Positions 27,362 through 37,525 are shown, numbered from the stretch's first letter. The stretch is DNA of 64,000 nt from Novosphingobium sp. NDB2Meth1 (GCF_900117425.1 NZ_FPEH01000021.1:47967-111966), one strand, 5' to 3'. The notes: a model not told the origin generated them from the sequence alone. Numbers and translations are program-made.

Positions 27362-28798
27362 TCACCGGAACGGCGGCTCGTTAAACGCGCGCAATTTGCG
27401 GCTGTGCAGGCGGGCGCCTTCCGCCCGCAGCAGCGCGCAGGCGGTCGTGCCGATGGCGAGATGGCTTGAGATCGCCTCCTCGTAGAACCGATTCGCCTGG
27501 CCCGGCAGCTTGAGCTCGCCGTGGAGCGGCTTGTCCGAAACGCACAGCAGCGTCCCGTAGGGCACGCGGAAGCGATAGCCCTGCGCGGCGATGGTGGCGC
27601 TCTCCATGTCGATGCCGACCGCGCGGCTCAGGCTCAGGCGGCGTGCGGAGTGCGAGTAGCGCAGTTCCCAGTTGCGGTCGTCGGTGGTGACGACGGTGCC
27701 GGTGCGCATCCGCCGCTTGAGGTCCGATCCGCCCGCGCCGCTGACGATCTCCGCCGCCCGCGCCAGCGCCACCTGCACTTCGGCGATGGCCGGGATCGGG
27801 ATTTCCGGCGGCAGCACCGGATCGAGCACGTGGTCGTCGCGCAGATAGGCATGCGCCAGCACATAGTCGCCGATCTTCTGCGTGGGACGCAGGCCGCCGC
27901 AGTGGCCGATCATCAGCCACGCCTCGGGCCTCAGGACTGCGAGGTGATCGCAGATCGTCTTGGCGTTCGACGGGCCGACACCGATGTTGACGAGCGTGAT
28001 TCCGTTGCCGTCCGGCGCGACGAGGTGGTACGCCGGCATCTGGTGCCGCCGCCATGCCGTGTCCGACATGCGGGCGCGGGCATTGTCGACCGGCGCATCG
28101 AGATAGAGCCCGCCCGCGCCCGACAGCGCGGTATACTCGCCGGTGCCCAGCTGCTTGCCCGCCCAGTCGACGAACTCGTCGACATAGCGGTGGTAGTTGG
28201 TGAACAGGATGTAGCGCTGGAAATCCTCCGGCGGCGTGCCGGTATAGTGGGCCAGCCGCGCAAGGCTGAAATCGGTGCGCAGCCCGTCGAACAGCGAGAG
28301 CGGCAGCGGCCCATCGCCGACGTTGTACTCGCCGTCCGCGATCTCGTCGCCGATATGGGCAAGATCGGCATTGGGGAAATGCCGCGCCAGCTCCTGCGGC
28401 GTCACGCTTCCCATCTGCGCGCCGAGGCTGCCGTCGAGGACATAGGCGAAGGGGATTTCCTGCCGCGAGACGGCGGCTTCCACCGTCACGTCGAAGCCTT
28501 GCAGGATGATCGCGAGCTGCTCGGCAAGGTAGTCGCCAAACAGGTTGGGGCGGGTCACCGTGCAGGCATAAGTGCCTTTCTGCGCGAGGCGGCCGAACGA
28601 ATGGCCAGTCGGCTCAATGCTCGGCTCGCCCTCGAAGTGGATGCGCAGTTCCGGGTAGCAATAGCTGCCATCGTGCCGCCGCTCGTCCGGCGGCAGCGTG
28701 CCCTTGGCGGCGAAAGCCATGACGTCCTCGCGCAGCCGGGCGACCGAGGCGGTGTAGATGCGCGAAAGCTCGTCGAGCACAGAGGCGATATGATCCAT
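27362..28798 (-). CDS. amn: AMP nucleosidase
   Basis: 478 aa, the usual length. N-terminal AMP nucleosidase domain (about 1-170) and C-terminal nucleoside-phosphorylase-like domain (LVNIGVGPSNAKTICDHLA, LMIGHCGGLRP, AVGIDMESATIAAQG, LLCVSDKPLHGELK). It hydrolyses AMP to adenine and ribose 5-phosphate and so controls the adenylate pool. It lies 44 nt downstream of the acylase gene on the same strand. Confidence 0.95.
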   Translation of the reverse strand: MDHIASVLDELSRIYTASVARLREDVMAFAAKGTLPPDERRHDGSYCYPELRIHFEGEPSIEPTGHSFGRLAQKGTYACTVTRPNLFGDYLAEQLAIILQGFDVTVEAAVSRQEIPFAYVLDGSLGAQMGSVTPQELARHFPNADLAHIGDEIADGEYNVGDGPLPLSLFDGLRTDFSLARLAHYTGTPPEDFQRYILFTNYHRYVDEFVDWAGKQLGTGEYTALSGAGGLYLDAPVDNARARMSDTAWRRHQMPAYHLVAPDGNGITLVNIGVGPSNAKTICDHLAVLRPEAWLMIGHCGGLRPTQKIGDYVLAHAYLRDDHVLDPVLPPEIPIPAIAEVQVALARAAEIVSGAGGSDLKRRMRTGTVVTTDDRNWELRYSHSARRLSLSRAVGIDMESATIAAQGYRFRVPYGTLLCVSDKPLHGELKLPGQANRFYEEAISSHLAIGTTACALLRAEGARLHSRKLRAFNEPPFR

Positions 28799-28842
28799 GC
28801 CCTAGGTGTAACTGCCTGCCGTGACCTTTGGAAGTCATGCGT

Positions 28843-31002
28843 TCAGCGCATTCGTCTGAGCACCTTGGTCGAGACGATATGGGCCTTCAGGTCCTCCGGA
28901 TAGAACCACACCTCGCGCAGGTTGCCGCTGGCATAGCGGTCCACCTGATCGCCGAAGTGGGGCGAGGCCGGATCGGCGCTCGTCCCGCCGATGCTGACGG
29001 CGCGGGCGCGGACCCTGGGGCCGAACTCGACCACCGCGACAAAGCTGTTGCCGCTGGTGCCATACATCCGCTTCGTCCCCGGATAGCGCGCCGCGCCGAA
29101 CGAGGCGAGGCTGCCCCAGTTGCCGCTGGCGAACGGGATCGGCGTGCTGGGCTTGGCATCGTCGAAGGTCTGCGTGATCGCCCCATCGTTGCGCTGGTAG
29201 CGGTTGAGCGAACTCCACTGCACCTGCCACGAGCCGAAATCGCTGACGAGCCGGTTCACCGCGTCATCGAGCGCGGCAAGGCGGTCGCCATCGGTGATCC
29301 GATTGTTCATCCGCTCCCACAGGCTTTCCTCGTCGCTGTCGTCGATCTTCACCACCCGCGCCCACAGCGCCTCGGCAAAACCGACCGCGAGGCTGGTGGC
29401 GGTAGAGTTCAGCGCCCACTTGTGGTCCCAGCTCCGCAGCAGCGCGATCGGCCCATCCCGCTTGGTGTCCGGCGCGGCAGCGTGCGCGGCGAACAGTGGC
29501 GGGAGCAGGCGGTCGAAGGCGGGAAGTGCGGGGTCGTAGGCGGCGGCCATCAGCTTCTCGAGCGTGAAGTCGCTGCGCCCTGTCAGCACGGCGCGGGCGT
29601 GGGCTTCGCGCGCGTTCTGGCCCGCTTCATCCATGTAGCGCGGGAAGGCGTCCCGCTTCGGGCTGTCCGCCCCGGCCGCCGTCCACGGCGCGTTGTTCAC
29701 GTTGAACACCCAGCCGTTCGCGGGATTGAGCACGTTGGGCAGGCTCGAAACCGGATGCAGCCCCTGCCACCGCGCCGCCGGCTTGCTGCCGTCGACGGGC
29801 CGGCGCCAGTCAAGGCTGTTGTCGCGGATCGGCACGAACTGCGGGTGCAGGTACGCGATCTCGCCCTTGGTATCGGCGAACAAGGTGTTGTTGCTCGAAT
29901 TGGCCTGCAAGCCGGCTACCTTGAGAAAGCTTGCCAGATCACTGGTCTTGGTGCGCAGGAAGCTCTGCTCCAGTGCCGGGACCGGCCGGTTCATCAGGCC
30001 ATAGGCAATCCACTTGCCGCCCTCTTCGCGCACCACTGGGCCGTGCTCGCTGGCATAGGTCGTGAAGCTGCGCTCGGCGAGCGAGCCGTCCGGCTGGCGG
30101 ACCTTGAGCGTGACGGTCTGGGTGGTGAACGGCTTGACCGCATCGCCCACCTTGTAGGCAGGCGCCTTGCCCGGTTGCTGCACCACCGTTTCGGCAAACT
30201 CGTCGACGCGGTCGGACCCAGTTGTCGTGTGCATCCACCCGGCGTTCTGGTTGAACCCCTGATAGATGAAGAACTGCCCCCAGGTCGCCGCGCCATAGGC
30301 ATTGAGGCCTTCGCCGCTGGTGACCTGCTGTTCGGCGCGGAAGTAGAAGCTGGTGTGGGGGTTTATCAGCAGCAGCGCGTGCCCGCCCGCCGTACGCGAT
30401 GGCGCGATGGCGATGCCGTTGGAGCCCGCCGGTTCCTTCAGGCGGCGGCCGAGTTCGTCGTCGGTCATCGCAACCTTGCGCGCGCCGTAGAAGGCCTCGA
30501 CCTGCGAGACCGGCACGCGTTCGATATCGCCGCCGATGCTGCCTTCGGTGAAGCTCAATGCCATCCACGGCTCGAAATGCGTCAACACTCGGGGTTTAAC
30601 TTCGGGATGATCGGCGAGGTAGGCGTTGAGCCCGGCGGCCCACGCATCCATCAGCTTGCGCAGCCAGGCCGGGCTCTTCGCATAGTCCGCGTTGAGCACG
30701 GCGGGATCGATCCACAGACGCTGGCGCAAGTCCTGCCAGAGAGCGCTTTCCCCTTCCGCCTCGGCCAGCCGGCCCAGGTTGACGAGGTAGTTGCGCTCGA
30801 TTCGCGGGAAGTCATCCTCCGCTTGTGCATAGATCATCCCGTAGACAGCGTCCGCATCGGTCCTTCCCGAGATATGCGCGATACCCCACTCATCGCGTTC
30901 GATTTTCGCTTCGCCGATTATTTCGGAACTTTTCGCTGCAGCGTTAACGGGAGCCGCTCCGACAAGGAGTGCAGCAGCTGCGACGGCTTGCGTGAATTTC
31001 AT
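28843..31002 (-). CDS. Penicillin acylase family (S45) amidase
   Basis: 719-aa exported Ntn-hydrolase precursor. Signal peptide (about 1-22), alpha-subunit region, then the processing site at G193-S194 (AGSNGIAIAPSRTAGG); Ser194 would become the N-terminal nucleophile of the beta chain. Further motifs are LLINPHTSFYF and NNTLFADTKGEIAYLHPQF. Relatives include acyl-homoserine-lactone acylases, aculeacin acylase and penicillin acylases. Substrate is not readable; quorum-signal degradation is only a possibility. Confidence 0.9.
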   Translation of the reverse strand: MKFTQAVAAAALLVGAAPVNAAAKSSEIIGEAKIERDEWGIAHISGRTDADAVYGMIYAQAEDDFPRIERNYLVNLGRLAEAEGESALWQDLRQRLWIDPAVLNADYAKSPAWLRKLMDAWAAGLNAYLADHPEVKPRVLTHFEPWMALSFTEGSIGGDIERVPVSQVEAFYGARKVAMTDDELGRRLKEPAGSNGIAIAPSRTAGGHALLLINPHTSFYFRAEQQVTSGEGLNAYGAATWGQFFIYQGFNQNAGWMHTTTGSDRVDEFAETVVQQPGKAPAYKVGDAVKPFTTQTVTLKVRQPDGSLAERSFTTYASEHGPVVREEGGKWIAYGLMNRPVPALEQSFLRTKTSDLASFLKVAGLQANSSNNTLFADTKGEIAYLHPQFVPIRDNSLDWRRPVDGSKPAARWQGLHPVSSLPNVLNPANGWVFNVNNAPWTAAGADSPKRDAFPRYMDEAGQNAREAHARAVLTGRSDFTLEKLMAAAYDPALPAFDRLLPPLFAAHAAAPDTKRDGPIALLRSWDHKWALNSTATSLAVGFAEALWARVVKIDDSDEESLWERMNNRITDGDRLAALDDAVNRLVSDFGSWQVQWSSLNRYQRNDGAITQTFDDAKPSTPIPFASGNWGSLASFGAARYPGTKRMYGTSGNSFVAVVEFGPRVRARAVSIGGTSADPASPHFGDQVDRYASGNLREVWFYPEDLKAHIVSTKVLRRMR

Positions 31003-31212
31003 GAAATGCTCCCGATCAACTTTACTGGAAATGCTCTGTCAAATCATTGGAATCAAATGGTGATATACTGGAAAGTGGTTGTCTGCATTTCTGTCGGGTG
31101 CGGCGTTCTTTAAGCGAATGGGTTAACGCCTTAGGGCTTTCCCGCAGTCATTTACCTTAAAACGCCATTGGGCATGCTCCGAACATAAGCGGGAAAACCA
31201 AGGAGATGCGCA

Positions 31213-34200
31213 ATGGGGATCATGGGGACTACGGGCACCGGTCTCGACCGCGCCATAACGCTGATTGCCGACGATTACGGCCTCAACATGGGTTCTTCGG
31301 CTGCGGCGATCCGCGAAGGGGCGGCAGCGGCCGATGGCATGAACGGGCTGATCGTCAGCGCGATCAAGACACTCGGCCTTGCCAATGATGGCGACATCTC
31401 CGTCTCCGACATCTATTCGCTCAACTCCTACTTGCGCTCGAACAGCTTCACCAAGTTCACCGCACTCTATGGCAGGTCCACAAACGGCGTCGAGACCGGA
31501 TTCCAGCGTGTTTCCGGAGAGGGTGCCGTCACCCGCCTGTTCGACCAGGCCGGGGTCGACCGGGTGCTGGACGGGATCTACGAACTGGCGTTCGAGATCC
31601 GCGACGGGCACCTCACCTCGCCGCGCAATTTCTGGGGACCGGGGGTCGACGATGTCGCGCATTGGCTCGATACGCTGCTGGCGCCCGAACTTGCAGCTGG
31701 TACGCTCAAGAACAGCAAGGCCGATCCGCAGGCGCACGGCACCACCGGCACCGGGCTCGACCTGCTGATCGAGCGGCTGGTGGATGACATCGGCCTCAAT
31801 CACCGCATCTCGCAGAAAGAGATCAACGACGCAGCCAAGGCCGCCGACGGCATGGCCAGGATCCTCATCCAGGCGATCCGGGAAACCGGCGTCGCCGACG
31901 ACCGGCAGATCGACCAGATGGACATGGTCGACGTCAACCGCTGGATCAGGGCCAACAAGCTGGCCGAGTGGACAACGCTCCACGGCGATGATGAAGGCCC
32001 GTTCGAGAGCGGCTTCCACACCGCGCGCGGAGACGGCGGGCGCGAGTATATCTTCGGCGATCTGGCGGTCGATACGGTTGCCGATGGCGTGTTCCACAGT
32101 GGCTTCAAGATCGAGGGCGACCGCTTCCAGAACGAGGACGGCGACGCCGCCACGCGGATCAGCGATGCATCGGACTGGATCAGCATCCTGCTGGCGAAGG
32201 ATCTTGCTTCCGGCGCGCTTCAGTCGGGCCGTGGTCCGGTCGATGCGGCAACGCTGAAGACCAGCGTGGTGTTCAGCCGGGTGGCCGTGGTGACCGATGA
32301 CGGCACCAAGGGCGCGCTGGATCTGGGCAAGCCGTCTGGAACGGCGCTGACCGCGGGGACCATCGCGCTCGATTTCACCGCCAATCACCCCGACGATGGC
32401 GCCACCCATGTGGTGTTCTCGAAGGACGGCGCATCGAATGCGGCGGGGGATATCACGGCCTTCATCCGCGATGGGGAACTCTATGTGATCCTGCAGGATG
32501 GCAAGCAGGACCGCTGGATCAAGGCCGAAGACGTGACCATCGAAGCGGGCCGCCAGTATTCGCTTGCGGTCACCTTCGGGCCGGACGGGCTGGGCCTGTT
32601 CCTCGACGGCAAGCGCGTCGGCGCGGATGTCGATGCGGTGACCGGGCTGGCTGCCAACACCCGAAGCCTTGCGCTGGGGGCTGGTACCTGGGGCCGGAAT
32701 TCGAGCCATCCGAGCCAGCTGGACAGCCACCTCGACGGGAAGGTTGGCAATCTCGCGGTCTACAACCGCGTGCTGGACGCTTTCGAGCTGCGTGCGATCA
32801 ACACTTCGGGTGCCTTGCCGAGCCAATGGAATGGCGCAGCCGCAATCGAGGGTGACCAACCTGCGGTTCGCGCGGGCACCGGTCTCAAGGGCGAAGTATT
32901 CGACCGCGGCACGACCTTTGACTCGATCGACGATCTCATCGCGCAAACCGCCACGAAATCGGCCAGTTTCCACCTCGGCGCGAGGACAGTGAACTTTGGC
33001 GGGTTTGACGAGGTCAGGACGCTGGGCGAATTCCTTGATGGCAAGGCGGTCCTTACCGATGGCGGCGCCGATACGGCGATGAACACCATCGGCCTCCGGC
33101 TGCAGGGGTATGTCTGGCTCGACAAGGGGAAGCACCTCGTCAACGTGCGCTCGGACGACGGATTCCTGCTCAAGCTCGGCGGCGACGAGCTTTCCAGCTA
33201 TGCGTGGGGTCGGGGCTTTTCCGGCACGAGCAAGAAGATCGATGTGGCCAAGTCGGGGCTCTATGCGATCGATCTGTTCTACTTCGACAACAACGGTGCC
33301 GAAGGCCTGCGGCTGGAGCTCGACGGCAATCCGGTCGGCGCGGACAGGTTCTACGCCTCGATCGACGACTACACGGCTGCGCTGGCGGCGAACGGGCCCA
33401 TGCCGGCGGGCGGCTTGCCCTACGCCTATGATGGCCCGGTCGGCACCACCGGCACCGGTCTCGACAAGCTGATCCAGATGATCGGCGAGGATGACGGCCT
33501 CAGGAACAACATTTCCGCGCTGCAGATCCGCGGCGGGGCGGCGGCGGCCGACAAGATCAACCACATCATCGTCGATGCGATCCAGGCGACCGGCGCGCTT
33601 GACGATGGCCACCTCACCGTTGCCGAGACCTATGAGCTTTCCGACTGGATCCACGCCAACCGCAAGGCGGAGTTCATTGCCGCCCATGGCGATGACGAGA
33701 ACGGTATCGAGACCGGCTTCCACCTCGTTCAGGGCGACGGCGGGGCGAGCTACCTGCTTGGCGAGGAAGCCGTGAACACGGTGATGGACGGCATCTACCA
33801 CATCGGCTTCGACACCACGGGTGACCGCTTCGTCAACGAGGACGGCAACGCCAACGCGCGTGTCGAGACGGTGACCTACTGGCTCAACGAACTGCTCGGC
33901 ACGACCCCGCTGCCGCCGCCGGGCGCCGGGACCGCACCGCTGGTTGGCAGCGCTGCGAAACCCGATGTCACGGTTACGCAAGGTCTGAATGTCACCCTCG
34001 CCCCAAGCGCAAGGAACCTAACCTTGTCCGGAACCGCGATGAACGGTGCGGGCAATGCTGCCGACAACAAGCTCATCGGCAATGAGCAGGCCAACATGCT
34101 TGAGGGCGGTTCGGGTAACGACACGCTGACCGGCAATGGCGGCAATGATACGCTCATGGGTGGTCTTGGTGCTGATGTGATGTCAGGCGGTCTTGGCGAC

Positions 34201-35388
34201 GACACATACTACGTCGAAAATCTCGGCGATGTGGTGACGGAAACCGCAGATCCACGCGGTGGCCTCGATACCGTAGTCATCAACGGCAGCGCGGTGACCA
34301 GTTATACGCTGGGCGCCTACGTCGAAGATCTGACCTTTAACGTGTCGGTGTCGGTCAAGGCGACCGGCAATACGCTCGACAATGTGATCCGCGGTGGGTC
34401 GGCGAGCGACACCATCAGCGGGGGTGACGGCAACGACAGCCTCTACGCCGCAAGCGGCAACGATATCCTTGACGGCGGCAATGGTAACGACCTGCTTGAC
34501 GGCAGTGCGGGCGCGGATGCGATGACGGGCGGCCTCGGCAACGACACCTATGTGGTCGACAGCGTCAACGACAAGATCATTGAACTGGCCGGGCAGGGCA
34601 CTGACACGGTGGTATCGTCGATCAGCTATACGCTGGGCGATACGCTCGAGAATCTGACTCTCCGCGGGAGCGCCTATTCGGCCACTGGCAATGCGCTTTC
34701 CAACACGATCACCGGCAACGACGGAAAGAACCTCATCGACGGGAGGGCTGGTGCGGACACGATGATCGGTCGCGGCGGGGACGACGTCTATGTGGTCGAC
34801 AACACAGGCGACAAGGTCATCGAGGACGCGAACGGCGGCAAGGATGTTGTCAAGGCGTCTGTGAGCTTCACCCTGTCCGCCAATGTCGAACAGTTGCAGC
34901 TTACCGGCATCGCCGCGATCAACGGCACCGGCAACAGCGGTGCCGACTGGATCGGCGGCAATGATGCGGCGAATACGCTCAATGGTGCGGCCGGCAACGA
35001 CACATTGCGCGGCAACGGTGGCGCGGATGTGCTGATCGGTGGAATCGGTCGTGATTTCAGCTTCGGTGGCGCTGGGGCGGACCGCTTCGTGTTCAGCAGC
35101 CTTGGCGATTCGACAGTTGAGGACAAGGGGCGGGACCAGATCCTCGACTTCTCACGCTCGGACGGTGACCTGATCGACCTTGCCAAGATCGATGCCAACG
35201 GTGCCGATGCGGGCGAGGGCGCGTTCAAGCTCCTGAGCGCTTTCGACGGCACTCATGGTGCGCTGACGGTGGCAGCGCAGGGCACCCAGTGGCTAGTCCA
35301 GGGCGACGTGAACGGTGACAAGTTGGCCGATTTTGCCATCCTTGTGACCAGCGCGACCGCGCTCGTGGCGGCCGACTTCGTGATGTGA
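31213..35388 (+). CDS. Large RTX exoprotein with triplicated module, LamG-like and PA14-like domains
   Basis: 1391 aa, no classical signal peptide. Order: module 1 (about 6-170), module 2 (177-340), a concanavalin/LamG-like domain (about 355-535, FSKDGASNAAGDITAFIRDG, LAVTFGPDGLGLFLDGKRVG), a PA14-like domain (556-723, VRSDDGFLLKLGG, FYFDNNGAEGLRLELDG), module 3 (745-897), RTX nonapeptides (about 936-1296, roughly 18 GGxGxDxxx-type units), and a C-terminal segment of the kind recognised by type I secretion. The modules start TTGTGLD and each has two Asp/Gly-rich stretches resembling half EF-hands or dockerin repeats. AAGGAG lies 7 nt before ATG. No type I transporter is in the window. Confidence 0.9.
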   Translation: MGIMGTTGTGLDRAITLIADDYGLNMGSSAAAIREGAAAADGMNGLIVSAIKTLGLANDGDISVSDIYSLNSYLRSNSFTKFTALYGRSTNGVETGFQRVSGEGAVTRLFDQAGVDRVLDGIYELAFEIRDGHLTSPRNFWGPGVDDVAHWLDTLLAPELAAGTLKNSKADPQAHGTTGTGLDLLIERLVDDIGLNHRISQKEINDAAKAADGMARILIQAIRETGVADDRQIDQMDMVDVNRWIRANKLAEWTTLHGDDEGPFESGFHTARGDGGREYIFGDLAVDTVADGVFHSGFKIEGDRFQNEDGDAATRISDASDWISILLAKDLASGALQSGRGPVDAATLKTSVVFSRVAVVTDDGTKGALDLGKPSGTALTAGTIALDFTANHPDDGATHVVFSKDGASNAAGDITAFIRDGELYVILQDGKQDRWIKAEDVTIEAGRQYSLAVTFGPDGLGLFLDGKRVGADVDAVTGLAANTRSLALGAGTWGRNSSHPSQLDSHLDGKVGNLAVYNRVLDAFELRAINTSGALPSQWNGAAAIEGDQPAVRAGTGLKGEVFDRGTTFDSIDDLIAQTATKSASFHLGARTVNFGGFDEVRTLGEFLDGKAVLTDGGADTAMNTIGLRLQGYVWLDKGKHLVNVRSDDGFLLKLGGDELSSYAWGRGFSGTSKKIDVAKSGLYAIDLFYFDNNGAEGLRLELDGNPVGADRFYASIDDYTAALAANGPMPAGGLPYAYDGPVGTTGTGLDKLIQMIGEDDGLRNNISALQIRGGAAAADKINHIIVDAIQATGALDDGHLTVAETYELSDWIHANRKAEFIAAHGDDENGIETGFHLVQGDGGASYLLGEEAVNTVMDGIYHIGFDTTGDRFVNEDGNANARVETVTYWLNELLGTTPLPPPGAGTAPLVGSAAKPDVTVTQGLNVTLAPSARNLTLSGTAMNGAGNAADNKLIGNEQANMLEGGSGNDTLTGNGGNDTLMGGLGADVMSGGLGDDTYYVENLGDVVTETADPRGGLDTVVINGSAVTSYTLGAYVEDLTFNVSVSVKATGNTLDNVIRGGSASDTISGGDGNDSLYAASGNDILDGGNGNDLLDGSAGADAMTGGLGNDTYVVDSVNDKIIELAGQGTDTVVSSISYTLGDTLENLTLRGSAYSATGNALSNTITGNDGKNLIDGRAGADTMIGRGGDDVYVVDNTGDKVIEDANGGKDVVKASVSFTLSANVEQLQLTGIAAINGTGNSGADWIGGNDAANTLNGAAGNDTLRGNGGADVLIGGIGRDFSFGGAGADRFVFSSLGDSTVEDKGRDQILDFSRSDGDLIDLAKIDANGADAGEGAFKLLSAFDGTHGALTVAAQGTQWLVQGDVNGDKLADFAILVTSATALVAADFVM

Positions 35389-35395
35389 TGCCAGG

Positions 35396-35433
35396 GGCAG
35401 GGATGGCCGGCCGCACCGCGTGCCATCCCTGCC
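35396..35433 (+). terminator. Hairpin after the RTX gene
   Basis: Perfect 12-bp stem GGCAGGGATGGC/GCCATCCCTGCC with a 14-nt loop, 7 nt beyond the stop codon. There is no T-run, so intrinsic termination is uncertain. Confidence 0.55.
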
Positions 35434-35534
35434 GACTTCGGGCCAGTTCGCCGAAACGCATTCCAACCGCTTGTTAAGCGATGCCGCCTATCGTGCTTGC
35501 CAGAGCCATCTGCCGGTCTTGCAAGGAACGCTGC

Positions 35535-36077
35535 ATGCCCCGAATTACGTCAAGGCTGCGCGTGGTCGCCGCTGCCGCGCTTGCCTTCGCCTTGACCGGC
35601 GGGCCGGCATTTGCCGAGAATGTGGGCCGATGGGAATGCCATACCGGCTATGGCGAGAATGACCGGATCATCGTTCCGGAAGGGCGGGCGATCAGCGGGC
35701 ATATCCAATTCGTCGATGGCGTTATCGGGCCCGACCGGATGCCGCGCGCCGAGATCGCGCTGCGAGTCGAAGTTCCGCCGGGTGAGGGCGGATGCGGTTG
35801 CACCGGATTGCTCGCCTTTCTGGTGCCAAAGCCGGAAGGCGGCCTCAAGGTCCAGTTCGAGGTGCATGGCAACGGCAACGCAGAACCGTTCGCGCAGGCC
35901 AAACCCGGCGTGCCGATCACGTTTCGGGTCGCCGTGAAGGACGGCGTGCTCACGATTTCGATGGGGAAGACCGATCCGGTGACCAAGACCCTGAGACTGC
36001 GCTATCCGCCGGCGGGGCCACTGAACGTCTCGTGTTCCGGCGCCAATGTTGTCTTCTCGGATCTCGAGCTGGAATGA
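35535..36077 (+). CDS. Secreted uncharacterised protein
   Basis: 180 aa with a clear signal peptide (SRLRVVAAAALAFALTGGPA, cleavage about AFA-EN). The mature part looks like a beta-rich single domain with conserved-looking Cys at GRWECHTGYG, GGCGCTG and NVSCSGANV. The start at 35535 has AAGGA 7 nt upstream; an in-frame ATG at 35481 would place 18 residues before the signal. Function unknown. Confidence 0.75.
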   Translation: MPRITSRLRVVAAAALAFALTGGPAFAENVGRWECHTGYGENDRIIVPEGRAISGHIQFVDGVIGPDRMPRAEIALRVEVPPGEGGCGCTGLLAFLVPKPEGGLKVQFEVHGNGNAEPFAQAKPGVPITFRVAVKDGVLTISMGKTDPVTKTLRLRYPPAGPLNVSCSGANVVFSDLELE

Positions 36078-36102
36078 GCTAAAGCTCGGTGTGACGCCCA
36101 CG

Positions 36103-36138
36103 AAAAAGGGGCGCTCCCTTGCGGAAGCGCCCCTCTTT
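36103..36138. terminator. Bidirectional terminator between the secreted protein gene and rplI
   Basis: 9-bp perfect stem AGGGGCGCT (36107-36115)/AGCGCCCCT (36126-36134), with A5 on the left and CTTTC on the right. It can serve the plus-strand gene ending at 36077 and the minus-strand rplI ending at 36159. Confidence 0.85.
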
Positions 36139-36158
36139 CATTGCCTTGATCTCTGGCC

Positions 36159-36758
36159 TCAGGCGTCCGCGTCGGCGGCGCGCTCTTCGAGCAGGTCGGC
36201 CGGGATTTCACCCGGTTCGGCGTTGGGATCGTATTCCTCGGTGAAGCCACCGACTTCGGTATCGAACATCGCGTCGATGACGTCGACGCCCTGCGACTGC
36301 AGCGCGGCTTCGTCGGGCGAACGGGCGACGTTGACCTTGACCGTCACGCTCACTTCAGGGTGCAGCGCGACCTTCACGGTCGAGATGCCGATGGTCTTGA
36401 TCGGGCGTTCCAGCACCACCATCGACTTCGTCACCTTGGCGCCCTGATCGACCAGCGCGTCGACGATGTCGCGCACCGAAACCGAACCATAAAGCTGGCC
36501 GGCGTTGGACGAAGCGCGGATGAGCACGACTTCCTTGCCTTCGACGTTGCCGGCTTCGGCCTGCGCATCGGCGCGGCGGGCCGCGTTGTCAGCTTCGATC
36601 TTGGCGCGGTTGGCTTCGAAGACCTTGCGGTTGGCTTCGTTGGCGCGGAGAGCCTTCTTGTTGGGCAGCAGGAAGTTGCGGGCGTAGCCGTCCTTGACGG
36701 TTACGACGTCGCCGATGGAGCCCAGCTTCTCGATGCGCTCGAGCAGGATGATCTGCAT
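36159..36758 (-). CDS. rplI: 50S ribosomal protein L9
   Basis: 199 aa. N-terminal L9 domain ([35 protein letters not shown]), long connecting helix, and C-terminal domain ([14 protein letters not shown]). About 45 residues longer than E. coli L9 because of an acidic tail ([20 protein letters not shown]). Third gene of rpsF-rpsR-rplI. Confidence 0.97.
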   Translation of the reverse strand: MQIILLERIEKLGSIGDVVTVKDGYARNFLLPNKKALRANEANRKVFEANRAKIEADNAARRADAQAEAGNVEGKEVVLIRASSNAGQLYGSVSVRDIVDALVDQGAKVTKSMVVLERPIKTIGISTVKVALHPEVSVTVKVNVARSPDEAALQSQGVDVIDAMFDTEVGGFTEEYDPNAEPGEIPADLLEERAADADA

Positions 36759-36770
36759 GTCTCGCGCTCC

Positions 36771-36995
36771 TTACTTGACGATGTACGGAAGCAGGCCGAT
36801 GTGCCGGGCGCGCTTGATCGCCTGGCCCAGCTCACGCTGCTTCTTTGCCGAAACGGCGGTGATGCGCGAAGGCACGATCTTGCCACGCTCGGACATGAAG
36901 CCCTGCAGCAGGCGCACGTCCTTGTAGTCGATGACCGGGGCGCCCTTGCCCGAGAACGGGCACGACTTGCGGCGACGGAAAAACGGACGAGCCAT
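36771..36995 (-). CDS. rpsR: 30S ribosomal protein S18
   Basis: 74 aa, typical length. [29 protein letters not shown] and [20 protein letters not shown] are the S18 signature. It lies 3 nt after rpsF and 12 nt before rplI. Confidence 0.98.
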   Translation of the reverse strand: MARPFFRRRKSCPFSGKGAPVIDYKDVRLLQGFMSERGKIVPSRITAVSAKKQRELGQAIKRARHIGLLPYIVK

Positions 36996-36998
36996 GGC

Positions 36999-37361
36999 TT
37001 ATTCCCCTTCGCGTTCGCGGCGGCGGGTCCGCTCGCGGTCGTTCTTGCGCATCATCACCGAGGGGCCGGCTTCGTGTGCGTCGACGCGCACGGTCATGAA
37101 GCGGATCACGTCCTCGTTGATCGCGGTCTGGCGCTCGAGCTCGGCCACGACGCCGGCGGGGGCATCGATGTCGAGCAGCACGAAGTGCGCCTTGCGGTTC
37201 TTCTGGATCTTGTACGCCAGCGAACGCAGACCCCAGGTCTCGGTCTTGACGACCTTCCCGTTGCCCTGTTCGACGATTTCGGTGGCGGTGGCGGCAAGCG
37301 CGTCAACCTGAGCCTGGCTCAGATCCTGACGCGCAAGGAAAACATGCTCGTAAAGCGGCAT
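36999..37361 (-). CDS. rpsF: 30S ribosomal protein S6
   Basis: 120 aa. Begins [20 protein letters not shown], with [20 protein letters not shown], and ends in a basic/acidic tail ([12 protein letters not shown]). First gene of the operon; the 164 nt upstream, to the PilZ gene, should hold its promoter. Confidence 0.98.
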   Translation of the reverse strand: MPLYEHVFLARQDLSQAQVDALAATATEIVEQGNGKVVKTETWGLRSLAYKIQKNRKAHFVLLDIDAPAGVVAELERQTAINEDVIRFMTVRVDAHEAGPSVMMRKNDRERTRRREREGE

Positions 37362-37525
37362 GGGGCCTTGCGTCCTTCATCAATCTAACCGATCGCTGGC
37401 TGATCCGCGGTATTGCGGGGCCCCTCCGGCTTTCTTCAAGTTCCCGCGGACGAGACCGTCGCCCCGCCCGCGGAAGCGCTGGCCCTTAGCGGGAATCGGC
37501 GAAGATGCAAGGTGAAAGTGGACTT

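Noticed and set aside
28828..31113. 761-residue open frame on the plus strand
   Set aside because: Antisense to the penicillin-acylase-family gene, with no recognisable motif.
31123..33981. 952-residue open frame on the minus strand
   Set aside because: It is antisense to the RTX gene, whose domains are clear. Its composition (Asp/Arg/Gly/Val runs) is that of a complementary-strand shadow in high-GC DNA.
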